This document shows positions 53,408 through 61,679 of a stretch of DNA of 64,000 nt, one piece after another (the stretch's first letter is position 1; each line of letters begins with the position of its first letter). Location of the stretch: positions 5,498,001 to 5,562,000 of the forward strand of contig NZ_JACCFE010000002.1 in assembly GCF_014256275.1 (NCBI RefSeq), written 5' to 3'. The position numbers and the translations under genes were made by a program. This DNA is from Rhodococcus sp. 4CII (lineage in GTDB: Bacteria > Actinomycetota > Actinomycetes > Mycobacteriales > Mycobacteriaceae). The notes under the pieces are model-generated. The model saw only the letters and a program-made list of their open reading frames with translations. It made no database searches and was not told the DNA's origin.

Positions 53408-54241
53408 TCAGGTCGCGCTCCGGCCGTTCACCACGGCGGTGCCGACGAGGGTCCCGGCGTCGACGTCGTGAATCGCGCGTTCGGTGAGCAGCTGCAGGAG
53501 ATCGAGACGAATCTGCTCGACCGTCCGGTCGTCGAACGGGGCGAGCGCGCGGCGGAAGGCCCCACCGAGGACCAGGTTCCACGCGAACTCGGGGGTCGCC
53601 GGAATGATGTTGGACAGTTCCCGGACCTCGGTCGAGTGCGCGCCCAGCTCGCCCAGCCACTGGTGGAGAGCGTCCGGGGTGTCGATGCGTTCGAGGGGAT
53701 CGAACGGCGACCCGGCCGGTTCGGGCGCAGGTTCCTGGTGACGGGCCACGGCGTCGTGGAACGCGTCCGCGAACGCACGCAGCGCGCCCCGCCGCCACAC
53801 TGTGATCCCGACCTTCCCGCCGGGCCGGACGAGGCCCGTGAGCCGGGTGAACGAGGCATCCATGTGGGGCAGGAAGAACACGCCGTACGAGCAGGCGAGT
53901 GCGTCGTAGCCGGCCTCAGGGACGGTGCTCGGCGGCTCCCAGGTGGTGGCGTCCGCGCAGACGAATTCGATGTTCTGCAATCCGCGGTCGGACGCCGTGA
54001 TCCGGCCCCGCTCCAGGAGTTCGTCGGACAGGTCGACCCCGTGGACGAGTCCCGACGGTCCCACCGCGGTGGCGGCGGGCACGGCAGAAGAGCCTGCGCC
54101 GCAGCACACGTCGAGAACGGCGTCGCCGGGACGCAGTCCGAGCTGGAAGACGAGCGACTGCCCGGCCGGCGCCCACACGGCCGTCGTCAGCCGGTCGAAC
54201 TCGAGCCGTGCCTCGTCGAAGATCGATCCCGGATCAGTCAT
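53408..54241 (-). CDS. Class I SAM-dependent methyltransferase
   Basis: 277 aa. Motif I VLDVCCGAGSSAVPAA, then VHGVDLSDELLERGR, FVCADATTWEPP, and post-motif LVRPGGKVGITVWRRG, as in UbiE/Methyltransf_11 proteins. The C-terminal 100 residues are specific to an actinobacterial group. Substrate unknown. In operon with purU, 56 bp from the divergent deoC. Confidence 0.88.
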   Translation of the reverse strand: MTDPGSIFDEARLEFDRLTTAVWAPAGQSLVFQLGLRPGDAVLDVCCGAGSSAVPAATAVGPSGLVHGVDLSDELLERGRITASDRGLQNIEFVCADATTWEPPSTVPEAGYDALACSYGVFFLPHMDASFTRLTGLVRPGGKVGITVWRRGALRAFADAFHDAVARHQEPAPEPAGSPFDPLERIDTPDALHQWLGELGAHSTEVRELSNIIPATPEFAWNLVLGGAFRRALAPFDDRTVEQIRLDLLQLLTERAIHDVDAGTLVGTAVVNGRSAT

Positions 54242-54298
54242 ACGGCGATGCTAGGCCGTGCCGCGAGACCCGGACGGCATTGTGCGAAGCTCACAGGT

Positions 54299-54964
54299 AT
54301 GTCCGACGCTGCACTGACCCGCTCCCAGGTGGCCGACCTCGTCGACCACACGCTCCTCAAGCCGGAGGCCACCGCCGGCGACGTGAGGGCGCTGATCGAC
54401 GAGGCACGTGCGCTCGGTGTGCTCGCTGTGTGCGTGTCGCCGTCGATGCTGCCGGTCAGGGCGCCCGGCCTCGTGACCGCGGCCGTGGTCGGGTTCCCCT
54501 CGGGGAAGCACCACTCGCTGGTCAAGGGCGCCGAAGCCCGGCTCGCCGTGGATCAGGGCGCGCAGGAAATCGACATGGTGATCGACATCGGCGCCGCCGT
54601 GGCCGGCGATTTCAATGCGGTGCTCGCCGACGTCCTCACCGTGCGCGAGGCCGTCGGCGACAGCACCGTCCTGAAGGTGATCCTCGAGACCGCGGCACTC
54701 ACCGACGAGGCGATCGTCGAGTCGTGCCGGGCCGCCGAGCGGGCCGGCGCGAACTTCGTGAAGACGTCCACGGGATTCCACCCGGCCGGGGGAGCGACGG
54801 TGGAGGCGGTGCGGCTGATGGCGCAGACCGTCGACGGGCGGATCGGGGTCAAGGCGAGCGGCGGGATCCGCACAGCGCAGGCCGCGCTCGACATGATCGC
54901 GGCGGGGGCGACCCGGCTGGGGCTGTCGGGAACCCGTGCCGTCCTCGACGGGTTGCCCGACTGA
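54299..54964 (+). CDS. deoC: Deoxyribose-phosphate aldolase
   Basis: 221 aa from the ATG at 54299. Characteristic VDHTLLKPEATAGDVRALI, VVGFPSGKH, EIDMVIDIGAAVAGD, Schiff-base Lys in VKTSTGFHPAG, and VKASGGIRTAQAA. It cleaves 2-deoxyribose 5-phosphate to acetaldehyde and glyceraldehyde 3-phosphate. First gene of the block that parallels M. tuberculosis Rv0478 onward. Confidence 0.96.
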   Translation: MSDAALTRSQVADLVDHTLLKPEATAGDVRALIDEARALGVLAVCVSPSMLPVRAPGLVTAAVVGFPSGKHHSLVKGAEARLAVDQGAQEIDMVIDIGAAVAGDFNAVLADVLTVREAVGDSTVLKVILETAALTDEAIVESCRAAERAGANFVKTSTGFHPAGGATVEAVRLMAQTVDGRIGVKASGGIRTAQAALDMIAAGATRLGLSGTRAVLDGLPD

Positions 54965-54976
54965 CCCGGCAGCCGA

Positions 54977-55744
54977 TCAGACCAGGAGGCCGCAGCTGCT
55001 CTGCTGTTCCTGCTGCTGTTGCTGGGTGCCCGCGGCAGGCATCGTGTAGGCGCCGCCTTCGAGAGTGATCTCGATGGCGTCGTCGGTGACCTTCAGGGAC
55101 GTCGGCTGCATGCCGAGGGGGTAGGTCTGCAGACTCGAGGTGAGGGTCTGGACGACCCCGTCGACGAGATCGGTGGGAAGACCGAAACCGAGAATCTCCG
55201 CCCCCACCGTGTCCACCTTCACGGTCCCGTTCACCACTTGGGGCCGCACCGTCAGGTCTGCGAGTCCGGCCGGGCCGACGGCGAACTTCAAAGTCCCGGC
55301 GTTCGAGTCCGCGGTGACTCCGCTGATGAGCGAGCCGAACGCCTGCTGCTGCAGCGTCGCGAGGATGCCCGCGGTGGACCAGGTGACGTGGGCGTCGGAG
55401 CTGCCGATGGTGCCGCTGCTGTCGGCGGTGTTCTCGATCCGGATGTCGTTGACCTGGGCGTGTACCTGCATCCCCTGCGCGGGGCCGAACTTCGTGTCGT
55501 CGGAGTCGATGGTGATGTACGGGACGTTCTTGTCGATCGACTGCAGAAGGACCGGCTTCCAGCTCAGGCCGACGTCCACCTGCGAGCCGAGCTGGCTCTC
55601 GAACTGGTCTGCCATGCAGGTCTTCACTCGGTTGCGCACGTAGAGTTCACCGCCGACGAGGACCGCGACGAGCGCCGCGATGACGACAAGAGAGATGACG
55701 AGCACACGGTTACTTCGGGGTGCGGAGTTCGTTCCGGCTGTCAT
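54977..55744 (-). CDS. DUF2993/LmeA-like membrane-anchored protein
   Basis: 255 aa from the ATG at 55744. One N-terminal transmembrane helix (about 14-36), then an extracytoplasmic domain with the repeated beta pattern of LmeA/DUF2993 (ESQLGSQVDVGLSWKPVLLQ, VHAQVNDIRIENTADSSG, LGFGLPTDLVDGVVQTLTSSL). LmeA-like proteins act in cell-envelope glycolipid maturation in mycobacteria. The C-terminus ends in a Gln-rich run and SSCGLLV, which is odd. Position next to deoC matches Rv0479c. Convergent with deoC, 12 bp apart. Confidence 0.75.
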   Translation of the reverse strand: MTAGTNSAPRSNRVLVISLVVIAALVAVLVGGELYVRNRVKTCMADQFESQLGSQVDVGLSWKPVLLQSIDKNVPYITIDSDDTKFGPAQGMQVHAQVNDIRIENTADSSGTIGSSDAHVTWSTAGILATLQQQAFGSLISGVTADSNAGTLKFAVGPAGLADLTVRPQVVNGTVKVDTVGAEILGFGLPTDLVDGVVQTLTSSLQTYPLGMQPTSLKVTDDAIEITLEGGAYTMPAAGTQQQQQEQQSSCGLLV

Positions 55745-55858
55745 GACACGGATTCTTCCCGAACACTCTGAGCAAATTCTGTGAAATGCGCGCGCGGCGT
55801 GGCGCCGAGATCCGCAGAAATTGTGATACATGCCACAAATGCCCAGTAATGTAGGGGA

Positions 55859-56476
55859 ATGTCCGGATGGTTGGCTCCACGTCCCGGTGACCCGGAGCGC
55901 GAAGGTGTCGGTGAAGAGCTGACACGCGTCGCGACGGCTCAGGCGGGTTTCTTCACCACTGCGCAGGTGTTGCGCCTCGGTTTCGCCGCCGACGATATCG
56001 GCGAGCACCTCGCCGACGGTTCGTGGGTCAAGGTCGAGCGAGATCTGTTCCGCTTGAAGGATTGCCCGCACTCCGATCTCGAGGAGTTCGCGAAGTGGTG
56101 CACCTGGTTCGGTGCGGCCGCCGCGGTCTCACATCAGAGTGCCGCCGAACTTCACGGTCTCGGGCACCTGTATCCGCGGTTCATCCACCTCTCCACGGTG
56201 TTGTCGCCGCCCTCGCCCACGCAGCAGTTGGCGTTGCACCGGCGATCCCTCCGCCCGGAGGACTGCGAGCAGGTCGGCCCCCTCCGCATCACCACGCCGA
56301 TGTGCACCGCACTCGACCTCGCCGCCAGCGGTATCTCGCAGGAACTGCTCGACGAGGTGGTCGCCGACGGCGTCGCGATCGGGCGCCTGAATGCACGCGC
56401 ACTGCACGGCGAGTGCGGATCGCTGCCGGCGCAGGTGGCGCAGCGTGTCGAACACGCACTGGCCACCTGCACCTGA
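55859..56476 (+). CDS. AbiEi-type antitoxin-like winged-helix protein
   Basis: 205 aa. The N-terminal winged helix (about 18-65; FFTTAQVLRLGFAADDIGEHLADGSWVKVERDLFRL) and the C-terminal segment LHRRSLRPEDCEQVGPLRITTPMCTALDLAA match type IV toxin-antitoxin AbiEi-family regulators. No AbiEii nucleotidyltransferase toxin is next to it, so it is an orphan or a plain regulator. GTAGGGGA precedes the ATG. It is wedged between the LmeA-like gene and the broken Ro gene. Confidence 0.72.
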   Translation: MSGWLAPRPGDPEREGVGEELTRVATAQAGFFTTAQVLRLGFAADDIGEHLADGSWVKVERDLFRLKDCPHSDLEEFAKWCTWFGAAAAVSHQSAAELHGLGHLYPRFIHLSTVLSPPSPTQQLALHRRSLRPEDCEQVGPLRITTPMCTALDLAASGISQELLDEVVADGVAIGRLNARALHGECGSLPAQVAQRVEHALATCT

Positions 56477-56499
56477 GCAGTCAGAACGGCCACTCGCGT

Positions 56500-57017
56500 G
56501 CCGGGTCGGATCACCCCACGCCGCCTGCTCGTCGGTGACGATGACGACGCGATCGTGGGCGCGGTAGTGCTTCCGCACCGCCGACGCCGTGTCCGTCGCG
56601 GATGCCGCCGTCCACCGGCTCGTCGGCCCGCTGCAGCGCCGAGGCGATGACGGCACGGTTGCCGCCGTGCAGGCCGGCGCCGAGCCGGGCCCGGACGAAC
56701 TCCGCGGCGGCCACCACCGACGCCGAACGCAGATGCGCGTCGCGGCGCAGCCACCCGATCAGGCGGGCGGTCCACTCCGGATCCGACAGCGTGACCTCGT
56801 GGATCAGCTCGACGAACCGTCCGTCGCGGTCGGAGGCCGACTCGTAGAAGGTGCGCTCGCCCACCATGGTGGTGACCGCGAGGAGGAACAGCTCGCTCTT
56901 CGCGTCGCGGACGTAGCCGCTGCCGCCCGCGAAGGTGCGGCCGACGGACATCGTCTCCGACGTGATGGAGCTCTGTAACTTGCTGCGGCGCAGCGCCTTC
57001 AGGTTGAATTTGCTCAT
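56500..57017 (-). pseudogene. Ro/TROVE-domain protein gene with internal deletion and frameshift
   Basis: From the ATG at 57017 (behind AAGGAGGAAC) about 127 residues match the N-terminus of bacterial Ro60 (Rsr) proteins: MSKFNLKALRRSK, GGSGYVRDAKSELFLLAV, FYESASDRDGRFVELIHEV, DPEWTARLIGWLRRDAHLRSASVVAAAEFV, ALQRADEP. Then the frame changes and the other frame reads TDTASAVRKHYRAHDRVVIV and TDEQAAWGDP, part of the C-terminal von Willebrand A domain. Roughly 250-300 residues between are missing, along with the extreme C-terminus. An intact protein would be about 500 aa. The RNA partner upstream seems intact. Confidence 0.8.
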
Positions 57018-57057
57018 GGGTGTTCCTCCTTCCAGGAGGTTCCGGTGGACGTGCGGA

Positions 57058-57105
57058 GTGCGCGCCACCCGAGATCGAAGCGACGGCGGGGTGGGTGGCG
57101 CGCAC
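57058..57105 (-). terminator. Hairpin between the Y RNA and the Ro pseudogene
   Basis: A perfect 13-bp stem: GTGCGCGCCACCC (57105-57093) with GGGTGGCGCGCAC (57070-57058), 22-base loop. It may end the Y RNA transcript or act as an attenuator in a shared leader. No U-run is seen. Confidence 0.5.
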
Positions 57106-57129
57106 GCATGTCGTGCCGAGATCGGGGTC

Positions 57130-57232
57130 GGCGAAGGCACGGACGCGCTCTACCGCTGAGCTACAGGGACGTGCGTCCCTGACCGGATTCGAACCGGCGA
57201 CCGCGCGATTAACAGTCGAAGTAACCCTCGCC
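57130..57232 (-). ncRNA. Y RNA (YrlA type) with circularly permuted tRNA-like module
   Basis: Read on the minus strand: a closing stem GGCGAGGG/CCTTCGCC (57232-57225 with 57137-57130); then an internal region; then a stem CGCGC that pairs with GCGCG after the D arm; a T arm GCCGG-TTCGAAT-CCGGT; an acceptor-like 7-bp stem CAGGGAC-GCAC-GTCCCTG closed by a tetraloop; TA; and a D arm GCTC-AGCGGTA-GAGC. So the 3' half of a tRNA precedes the 5' half, joined at the acceptor end, and the 'anticodon' stem connects to the Ro-binding stem. This is the known layout of YrlA-class Y RNAs, which lie beside Ro genes, as here. Confidence 0.8.
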
Positions 57233-57298
57233 TGCGCACCGGCACAACATGTTTCGTGAAAATGACTCCAGGGGAGGATCTCGGCGGTGTCGCGTGTA

Positions 57299-58096
57299 TT
57301 AATTTACGCCGGAACCGGGCGCGACCAGTGCCCACGGAACGGTGAGGATGTTGTCGCGGAGCCGGCGGCGCTGGGGTTGCACGGGAAGTCCCTGCGCGCG
57401 CAGCAATTCGAGGGCGGCCCGCCACCGCACCCGGGGTCCGAACGAGCCGTGCGGCGCCGCGGTGGCCCAGGCGCGATCCGCCGCCGCGAGGAGGGCGTGC
57501 ACCGGCTCGCCCGGGACGTTGCGGTGGATCAGCGCCTTGGGCAGCCGTTCGGCGATGTCCGAGGGCTTGTCCACGGCGAACGGATCCCACGCCAGCGTCA
57601 GCGACAGCGGTCCGGTCGCGTCGAGCAGCACCCACGCGCAGCGGCGACCCAGTTCGTCGCAGGTGCCGTCGACGATCAACCCGCCCGGCGCGAGCCCGGA
57701 CTGCATGCGCGCCCACGCCGGACCGACCGCGTCCTCGGGATACTGCCGCAGCACGTTGAACGCGCGGACCAGGACCGGTCGCAGTCCGGAGAGCTCGAAC
57801 CCGCCGCGGGCGAAACTCACTCCGTTCCGGCTCTCGACCACGCGCTCGGGGTCGATCTCGAGCCCGACCACGCGGCGGTCGCCGCGCACGGCGGTCAGCC
57901 GGTCGGCCAGCTCGAACGTGGTGTGCGGGCGCGCGCCGTACCCGAGGTCGACGACGAGCGGGTCGGCGGACGCGTGCAGCGTGCGACGCACCAGCGCGTC
58001 GTGGACGAGCCAGCGGTCGCTGCGCCGCAGCCGATTGATGCCGGTCGTGCCCCGGGTGATGACACCGTGAGGCCGCCTCAGCGTCGCTGAAGTCAT
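57299..58096 (-). CDS. Class I SAM-dependent methyltransferase-like protein
   Basis: 265 aa. VVDLGYGARPHTTFELADRL is a motif I-like segment, RRVVGLEIDPERV the motif II region, and RMQSGLAPGGLIVDGTCDELGRR a post-motif strand. The rest is not similar to a family I can name. Substrate unknown. It ends 66 bp upstream of the Y RNA 5' end and shares its strand; it follows the DUF2505 gene by 21 bp. Confidence 0.78.
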   Translation of the reverse strand: MTSATLRRPHGVITRGTTGINRLRRSDRWLVHDALVRRTLHASADPLVVDLGYGARPHTTFELADRLTAVRGDRRVVGLEIDPERVVESRNGVSFARGGFELSGLRPVLVRAFNVLRQYPEDAVGPAWARMQSGLAPGGLIVDGTCDELGRRCAWVLLDATGPLSLTLAWDPFAVDKPSDIAERLPKALIHRNVPGEPVHALLAAADRAWATAAPHGSFGPRVRWRAALELLRAQGLPVQPQRRRLRDNILTVPWALVAPGSGVN

Positions 58097-58117
58097 GGGA
58101 AGTCTGTGCGGCGGGTG

Positions 58118-58618
58118 CTAGTGCTGCGACAACCAGGTTTCGGTGATCTCGGCCTCGGCACGGAAGAGGTCGATCAGGTTGACGAGCATCAACTGCTCGA
58201 GCTTCCCGCCGATGAACGGTAGGTACACCTTGGCCTCGGACGACGTGCGGAACGTGCACCCGGTCTCGGTGGCGAACAGCTTCATCGTGCCAGTGAGGCT
58301 GCCCGGGCCCGCCGGGATCGACGCCTCGTACGTGCCCGTGGTCGGCTCACCGAAGGGCGTGTACGACTCCTTGCGCGTGATGACCATGTCCTTCTTCATC
58401 ACGGTCTGCGCGATCTCGGGGAGTTCCGACCGCGGCAGGATGTGGTGCAGGACGATGTCGATCCCGTCGTCGGTCACCTCGAAGTGCTCGATGTGATTCT
58501 CGGAATACTTCCGCATCTCCTCGATGCGCGCATCCCAGTAGTCACGGTTGGTGAACGCGTTGTACACCTCTTTGGGGGTGTGCTTGTAACGGGCTGAGTA
58601 GTCGATGCGGCGAGCCAT
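58118..58618 (-). CDS. DUF2505 (SRPBCC-like) protein
   Basis: 166 aa from the ATG at 58618 (MARRIDYSARYKHTPKEVYNAF). START-like/SRPBCC pattern: KEVYNAFTNRDYWDARIEEM at the start and a final helix (LPFIGGKLEQLMLVNLIDLF). DUF2505 proteins are conserved beside murB in mycobacteria (Rv0481c). Function unknown; a hydrophobic ligand pocket is likely from the fold. Paralog of the next gene. Confidence 0.85.
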   Translation of the reverse strand: MARRIDYSARYKHTPKEVYNAFTNRDYWDARIEEMRKYSENHIEHFEVTDDGIDIVLHHILPRSELPEIAQTVMKKDMVITRKESYTPFGEPTTGTYEASIPAGPGSLTGTMKLFATETGCTFRTSSEAKVYLPFIGGKLEQLMLVNLIDLFRAEAEITETWLSQH

Positions 58619-58669
58619 GATCGCCAAGGTTACCGGCTGGGACCCGACGCCAGGGACACCCGCCCCAGG

Positions 58670-59167
58670 TCAGGCCCCGAGCCACTGCTTCGTGAAGTCC
58701 TGTTCCTTCGCGATGAGGCGAAGGACCTCGTCCGCGATCGCGCCCTCGATCTTGCCGCCGATCAGCGGGATCCGGACGTCGGCCTTGCCTTCGACCTGCA
58801 CATTCGATCCGGAACCGGCGGCCGTCAGGGTCTGGGTACCCGAGATCGTCGCCGGCGCACCCTGCACCTCGGCCGTGAAGGTGCCCTCGGCGCGGTCGCC
58901 GTCCAGGGCGCCCCACGTCTCCGTGCGCTTGATCACGAGATCGCCGGATCGGACCTTCGAGACGATGCTGGGCAGGTGCTCGGCGGGAATCGACTGAGAC
59001 ATGGCCACCGAGATGGTGCCCGGTCCGGTCGTGACCTGATCCAGGGTGGCTCCCGGCCCTCCGACCCGGTCGAGGCGGTCGCGCCAGTACTGCTCGGTGA
59101 TCAGGCCCGCGTGGACCTGGGCGACGGGAAACGCATAGGACGACGAATGCTCGATGCGGCGACTCAC
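58670..59167 (-). CDS. DUF2505 (SRPBCC-like) protein, second copy
   Basis: 165 aa from the GTG at 59167 (VSRRIEHSSSYAFPVAQVHAGL), chosen because it aligns with the start of its neighbour. Shares the pattern RIPLIGGKIEGAIADEVLRLIAKEQDF at the C-terminal helix. Divergent from murB with only 34 bp between starts, so the two promoters overlap. Tandem duplication with the downstream copy. Confidence 0.83.
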   Translation of the reverse strand: MSRRIEHSSSYAFPVAQVHAGLITEQYWRDRLDRVGGPGATLDQVTTGPGTISVAMSQSIPAEHLPSIVSKVRSGDLVIKRTETWGALDGDRAEGTFTAEVQGAPATISGTQTLTAAGSGSNVQVEGKADVRIPLIGGKIEGAIADEVLRLIAKEQDFTKQWLGA

Positions 59168-59201
59168 GATCCGCAGGCTACCGTTTGCGGTTGTGTGGGA
59201 T

Positions 59202-60284
59202 GTGAGCATTGTCAGTCAACTCGTCGATTCGGGCGCCTTCGTCTCCGAGAACCTCGAACTGTCGGGGATGACCACCCTTCGGGTGGGCGGGCCGGCGCGG
59301 ATCGTGGCCGAGTGCCCGAACACGCAGGTGCTCGTCGACGTGGTGCGGCTTCTCGACGGCGCCCGCATCCCGACGCTGATCCTCGCCGGCGGCTCCAATC
59401 TCGTGGTCGGGGACGACGGATTCGACGGCGTGGTGGTACGTGTGTGCAACACCACTGTCGGTCTGGAGGAGGGATTCGTCACTGCCGAGGCGGGCGCCGA
59501 GTGGGATCAGGTGGTCGCGCAGACCGTCGCGGCGGAACTGGGCGGGCTGGAGTGCCTGTCGGGCATTCCCGGTTCGACGGGGGCCACGCCGGTCCAGAAC
59601 GTCGGTGCGTACGGCGTCGAGATCGGATCGATGCTGCGGCGGGTGCACCTGCTCGATCGGCGCACGGGGGCGGCGCACTGGGTCGAACCCGGCGCCCTCG
59701 GTCTCGGCTACCGCACGAGCGTTCTCAAGCACTCCGACGCCGCCCTGGTGCTCGCGGTGGAACTGACGGTCCATTCGGACGGGCTCTCCGAACCGCTGCG
59801 CTACCGCGAACTCGTCGCGGCGCTCGACGGTTCCGAGGGTGATCGACTGCCGTCGGCGCAGGTCCGCGACGCTGTGCTGGACCTGCGCCGGGGCAAAGGG
59901 ATGGTGTTGGACCCCGACGATCACGACACGTGGAGTGCGGGCTCGTTCTTCACCAACCCCGTGGTGCCAGACGGGGAGTTGGCGGGTGTCCTCGCCGCGA
60001 TCGGGACCCGCCTCGGCGACGTCACCGTTCCGCAGTACCCGGCCGACGGCGGAACGAAGTTGTCTGCGGGGTGGCTGATCGAGCGTGCCGGTTACTCCAA
60101 GGGGTATCCCGGGGACAAGGCGGTCGCGCGACTGTCGACCAAGCACACGCTCGCGCTGACCAACCGTGGCACCGCGAAGAGCGAGGACCTGCTGTCCTTG
60201 GCCCGTGACGTGCGCGACGGCGTCCAGTCGGCGTTCGGCGTCCGGCTCGAGCCCGAACCCGTGACGGTCGGCTGCGCCATCTGA
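59202..60284 (+). CDS. murB: UDP-N-acetylenolpyruvoylglucosamine reductase
   Basis: 360 aa from the GTG at 59202 (another GTG at 59193). FAD-binding LAGGSNLVVGDDGFDGVVV, GGLECLSGIPGSTGATPVQNVGAYG (with the YG-type active-site loop), GLGYRTSVLK, Ser in AGSFFTNPVV, and C-terminal KLSAGWLIERAGYSKG. It reduces UDP-GlcNAc-enolpyruvate to UDP-MurNAc with NADPH in peptidoglycan synthesis. Its neighbour is an L,D-transpeptidase, as in M. tuberculosis Rv0482-Rv0483. Confidence 0.95.
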   Translation: MSIVSQLVDSGAFVSENLELSGMTTLRVGGPARIVAECPNTQVLVDVVRLLDGARIPTLILAGGSNLVVGDDGFDGVVVRVCNTTVGLEEGFVTAEAGAEWDQVVAQTVAAELGGLECLSGIPGSTGATPVQNVGAYGVEIGSMLRRVHLLDRRTGAAHWVEPGALGLGYRTSVLKHSDAALVLAVELTVHSDGLSEPLRYRELVAALDGSEGDRLPSAQVRDAVLDLRRGKGMVLDPDDHDTWSAGSFFTNPVVPDGELAGVLAAIGTRLGDVTVPQYPADGGTKLSAGWLIERAGYSKGYPGDKAVARLSTKHTLALTNRGTAKSEDLLSLARDVRDGVQSAFGVRLEPEPVTVGCAI

Positions 60285-60316
60285 GACGGGTCGGTAGCAC
60301 AGGTAATCTGTTAGCT

Positions 60317-61501
60317 GTGGATGAACTGGGTTCCCGGACAAGTCGGTCGCGCGTTGCGTTGGTCGCGGCGGCGCTGATCGCGTTTCTCCTACTGCTGACC
60401 GGATGCACGGTCGGCTCCGAGTCGGGAACCGCCACCGCGTCGCCCGAACCGGCAGTCGACGTCACCCTGAACCCGGCCTCGGGAACCGAGGACGTCAACC
60501 CGGTGTCGCCGATCTCCGCGACCGCGAGCCAGGGCACCTTCACCGACATCTCGCTCGTCAACACCGAGGGTCGTGCCGTGCAGGGTGTGCTCTCACCCGA
60601 CCGGACCACGTTCACCGTCGCGGAGGCGCTGGGCTACGGCGCCACGTATACGTGGAACGGCACGGCACTCGGCACGGACGGCAAGTCCGTCGCCGTCGAC
60701 GGCAGTTTCACCACGCTCGAACCCGAAGAAACGATCGGCGCCACCCTCAACATCGCCGATGGCCAGGAAGTCGGGATTGCCGCCCCGATCATCGTCCAGT
60801 TCCACGATTCCGTGGAGGACAAGGCCGCGGTCGAGAAGGCCATGACCGTCACGACCAATCCGCCCACCCCCGGCGCCTGGGCGTGGCTGGCCGACGACAA
60901 CGGGTCGCGCGCGCACTGGCGTCCGCAGAACTACTGGGCCCCCGGCACCACCGTCGCCCTGGATGCCAAGCTGTACGGAGTGGACTTCGGCGGGGGAGCG
61001 TACGGCGAGGAGGATCTGTCGCTGAACTTCACCGTGGGACGCAGTCAGATCGTGATCGCGAACGCCCCCAGCCACCGCATGCAGGTGGTGCGCGGCGGCG
61101 AGACCATCATGGACATCCCGGTCAGCTACGGCGAGGGCAACGAGGCGCGCAACGTCACGCGCAGCGGCATCCACATGGTGACCGAGAAGCACGAGGACTT
61201 CCTCATGTCCAACCCGCCGTTCTACGAGAATGTGCGCGAGCGGTGGGCCGTCCGCATCTCCAACAACGGCGAGTTCATCCACGCCAACCCCGAGACCGTC
61301 GGCGTCCAGGGTTCGTCGAACGTCACCAACGGTTGCATCAACCTGTCCCTGGAGGACGCGCAGCAGTACTTCGGCACGGCGATGTACGGCGATCCCGTCG
61401 AGGTGACCGGAACGTCCATCGACCTGTCGCCCGCCGACGGCGACATCTACGACTGGGCCATCGACTGGTCCGAATGGCAGTCTCTGTCCGCCCTCGCATA
61501 G
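60317..61501 (+). CDS. Lipoprotein L,D-transpeptidase (LprQ/LdtMt5-like)
   Basis: 394 aa from the GTG at 60317. Signal peptide with lipobox LLTGC (Cys about residue 30), two Ig-like domains (about 45-250; the second with ATLNIADGQEVGIAAPIIVQF), then the YkuD catalytic domain with HANPETVGVQGSS and the active-site Cys in NVTNGCINLS. It forms 3-3 cross-links in peptidoglycan. Order murB then this gene parallels Rv0482-Rv0483 (lprQ). Starts 32 bp after murB. Confidence 0.92.
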   Translation: MDELGSRTSRSRVALVAAALIAFLLLLTGCTVGSESGTATASPEPAVDVTLNPASGTEDVNPVSPISATASQGTFTDISLVNTEGRAVQGVLSPDRTTFTVAEALGYGATYTWNGTALGTDGKSVAVDGSFTTLEPEETIGATLNIADGQEVGIAAPIIVQFHDSVEDKAAVEKAMTVTTNPPTPGAWAWLADDNGSRAHWRPQNYWAPGTTVALDAKLYGVDFGGGAYGEEDLSLNFTVGRSQIVIANAPSHRMQVVRGGETIMDIPVSYGEGNEARNVTRSGIHMVTEKHEDFLMSNPPFYENVRERWAVRISNNGEFIHANPETVGVQGSSNVTNGCINLSLEDAQQYFGTAMYGDPVEVTGTSIDLSPADGDIYDWAIDWSEWQSLSALA

Positions 61502-61608
61502 GTGAGGTCGGCGACACTTTTTTCACACTCGGTGGAACCGAAGACGGGTCCTTTGCGTCTATCTGAATGAGGGCGCGCCGACGGCGCCGTGTCCTCGGGC
61601 ACAACTGT

Positions 61609-61649
61609 GGGGTGTCGTCCGCTGTCGAGGGGTCGACGGACGACCCCCC
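61609..61649. terminator. Hairpin downstream of the L,D-transpeptidase
   Basis: GGGGTGTCGTCCG (61609-61621) pairs with CGGACGACCCCCC (61637-61649) with one mismatch and a 15-base loop. It lies in the 178-bp gap after the transpeptidase and could terminate it. A T-run (TTTTTT) at about 61518 is closer to the stop but has no clear stem. Confidence 0.4.
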
Positions 61650-61679
61650 GACAGTCCGATTCGGCAGGGGGACTCTGTG

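Noticed and set aside
54977..55040. The CAG/CTG-rich run at the end of the LmeA-like gene as a tandem repeat element
   Set aside because: It is a short Gln-rich protein tail (a few codons) within a good reading frame, not a DNA repeat array.
57150..57240. A tRNA-Asn-like sequence (GTT in a CTGTTAA loop, T arm, D arm) on the minus strand
   Set aside because: The halves are in reversed order and joined through a closed acceptor stem, there is no standard acceptor end, and a Ro gene lies beside it. A Y RNA with tRNA mimicry explains it better.
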